6,440 bases of DNA from Ruminococcaceae bacterium UBA5391 (GTDB lineage: Bacteria; Bacillota; Clostridia; Oscillospirales; Acutalibacteraceae), in the NCBI GenBank assembly GCA_002410755.1, contig DHOL01000086.1, positions 1 through 6,440 on the forward strand. The letters run 5' to 3'. A model generated the notes under the pieces. That model made no database searches, was not told where the DNA came from, and was given only the letters and a program-made list of their open reading frames with translations. Of this stretch, positions 5,718 through 6,440 are shown piece by piece. Numbering within the stretch: position 1 is the stretch's first letter; the number at the start of each line of letters is the position of its first letter. The translations under genes and the position numbers were made by a program.

Positions 5718-6440
5718 TCAGCTTAAATCCGCAAGTTCCAGATAATTGTGGCCATTTTCGGCAATATAGCTTTTCCGGCCATCCAGATTGTCACCAAGCA
5801 GCAGACCAAAGACTTTTGCCGTCTGCTCTGCGTCTTCCGGCATCACCTGAATAAGGCGGCGCGTTGCGGGGTTCATGGTAGTAAAGTTCATCATGTCCGG
5901 CTCGTTTTCACCAAGCCCCTTGGAACGCTGGATAGTATATTTCTTTTCCTCCAGTTTTTGCAGGAAACCATCCTTCTCTTTTTCTGTATATGCAAAATAG
6001 GTTTCATCCTTCGTTCGGATTTCAAAAAGCGGCGATTCCGCAATAAAGACTTTTCCTTGTTCTATCAGCGCAGGGGTAAGCCGGTAAAGCATTGTAAGCA
6101 GAAGAGTGCGGATTTGGTAACCGTCTACATCGGCATCTGTACAAAGAATAATTTTGTTCCAGCGCAGGGATTTCATGTCAAACGAGGAAAGGTCTTTGTT
6201 CGCTTTCGATTTCACCTGCACTCCACAACCAAGGACTTTCAGAAGGTCAGTGATAATCTCGCTTTTAAAGATTTTATTGTAGTCTGCTTTCAAACAGTTG
6301 AGAATTTTGCCGCGAATTGGCATAATGGCCTGAAAATTTGGATCACGGGCCTGTTTACAGGCACCGAGCGCAGAATCACCTTCCACGATGAAGATTTCCC
6401 GTTCTTCTGCATTCCGGCTGCGGCAGTCCACAAACTTTGC
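5718..6440 (-). CDS. parE: Type IIA topoisomerase subunit B, ParE-like (C-terminal part, cut by window edge)
   Basis: ParE supplies the ATPase and the TOPRIM metal site of topoisomerase IV. The last 240 or so codons are present, and the frame is open to the window edge at 6440, so the start lies outside; the GTG at 6431 is an internal valine. The TOPRIM domain is clear: VEGDSALGACKQARD with the catalytic glutamate, PIRGKILN, and the metal-binding aspartates in CTDADVDG. The C-terminal block SKGLGENEPDMMNFTTMNP is also typical. The motif EGDSALGAC, in place of the common EGDSAGGSA, and the cysteine-containing RGKILNCLKAD point to the divergent ParE/GyrB-like type I associate with Clostridia. 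The product ends at a TGA at 5718, 28 nt before parC, consistent with equal production of the two subunits from one mRNA. Confidence 0.92.
   Translation of the reverse strand, partial: AKFVDCRSRNAEEREIFIVEGDSALGACKQARDPNFQAIMPIRGKILNCLKADYNKIFKSEIITDLLKVLGCGVQVKSKANKDLSSFDMKSLRWNKIILCTDADVDGYQIRTLLLTMLYRLTPALIEQGKVFIAESPLFEIRTKDETYFAYTEKEKDGFLQKLEEKKYTIQRSKGLGENEPDMMNFTTMNPATRRLIQVMPEDAEQTAKVFGLLLGDNLDGRKSYIAENGHNYLELADLS

Overview
The window looks like ordinary core chromosome of a spore-forming low-to-mid GC Firmicute, most likely a member of the Clostridia. The evidence is a BofA-type sporulation membrane protein next to its usual YaaL/DUF2508 partner, a secG-rnr pair arranged as in many Firmicutes, strong GGAGG-type ribosome sites, and a topoisomerase IV pair of the divergent type seen in clostridia. 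The base composition looks fairly even by eye (roughly 45-50% GC). I see no insertion sequence, phage gene, tRNA, rRNA or CRISPR array.

Almost everything is on the minus strand. Read in transcription order from the right edge, the layout is: the C-terminal part of parE (cut by the window edge, ends at 5718); parC (5689-3464), 28 nt downstream; a 213-nt intergenic stretch with a strong housekeeping promoter for secG and, nearer to parC, a structured hairpin pair; secG (3250-2999); a hairpin plus T-run; rnr (2937-742); a 79-nt gap with a candidate sigma-E promoter; yaaL (662-408); and bofA (385-122). At the left edge the last 26 codons of an unidentified plus-strand gene end at 81. That gene converges on bofA and is separated from it by a strong plus-strand terminator.

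Functionally the window joins three themes. ParE and ParC are the two subunits of a type IIA topoisomerase that acts on DNA topology and decatenation. SecG and RNase R form a membrane-secretion/RNA-turnover pair that probably shares the secG promoter, with a terminator-like hairpin between them that could set the ratio. YaaL and BofA form a small two-gene unit whose own promoter candidate matches the mother-cell sigma-E pattern, which fits BofA's known role in Bacillus subtilis as an inhibitor of pro-sigma-K processing.

No wholly new system is evident. The points most worth a second look are the sigma-E-like promoter, the plus-strand two-hairpin element between parC and secG (its U-tract and G-U pairs both point to the strand opposite the genes), the hairpin abutting the rnr ribosome site, the Ala at the quinolone-contact position of ParC, and the residue changes in BofA.
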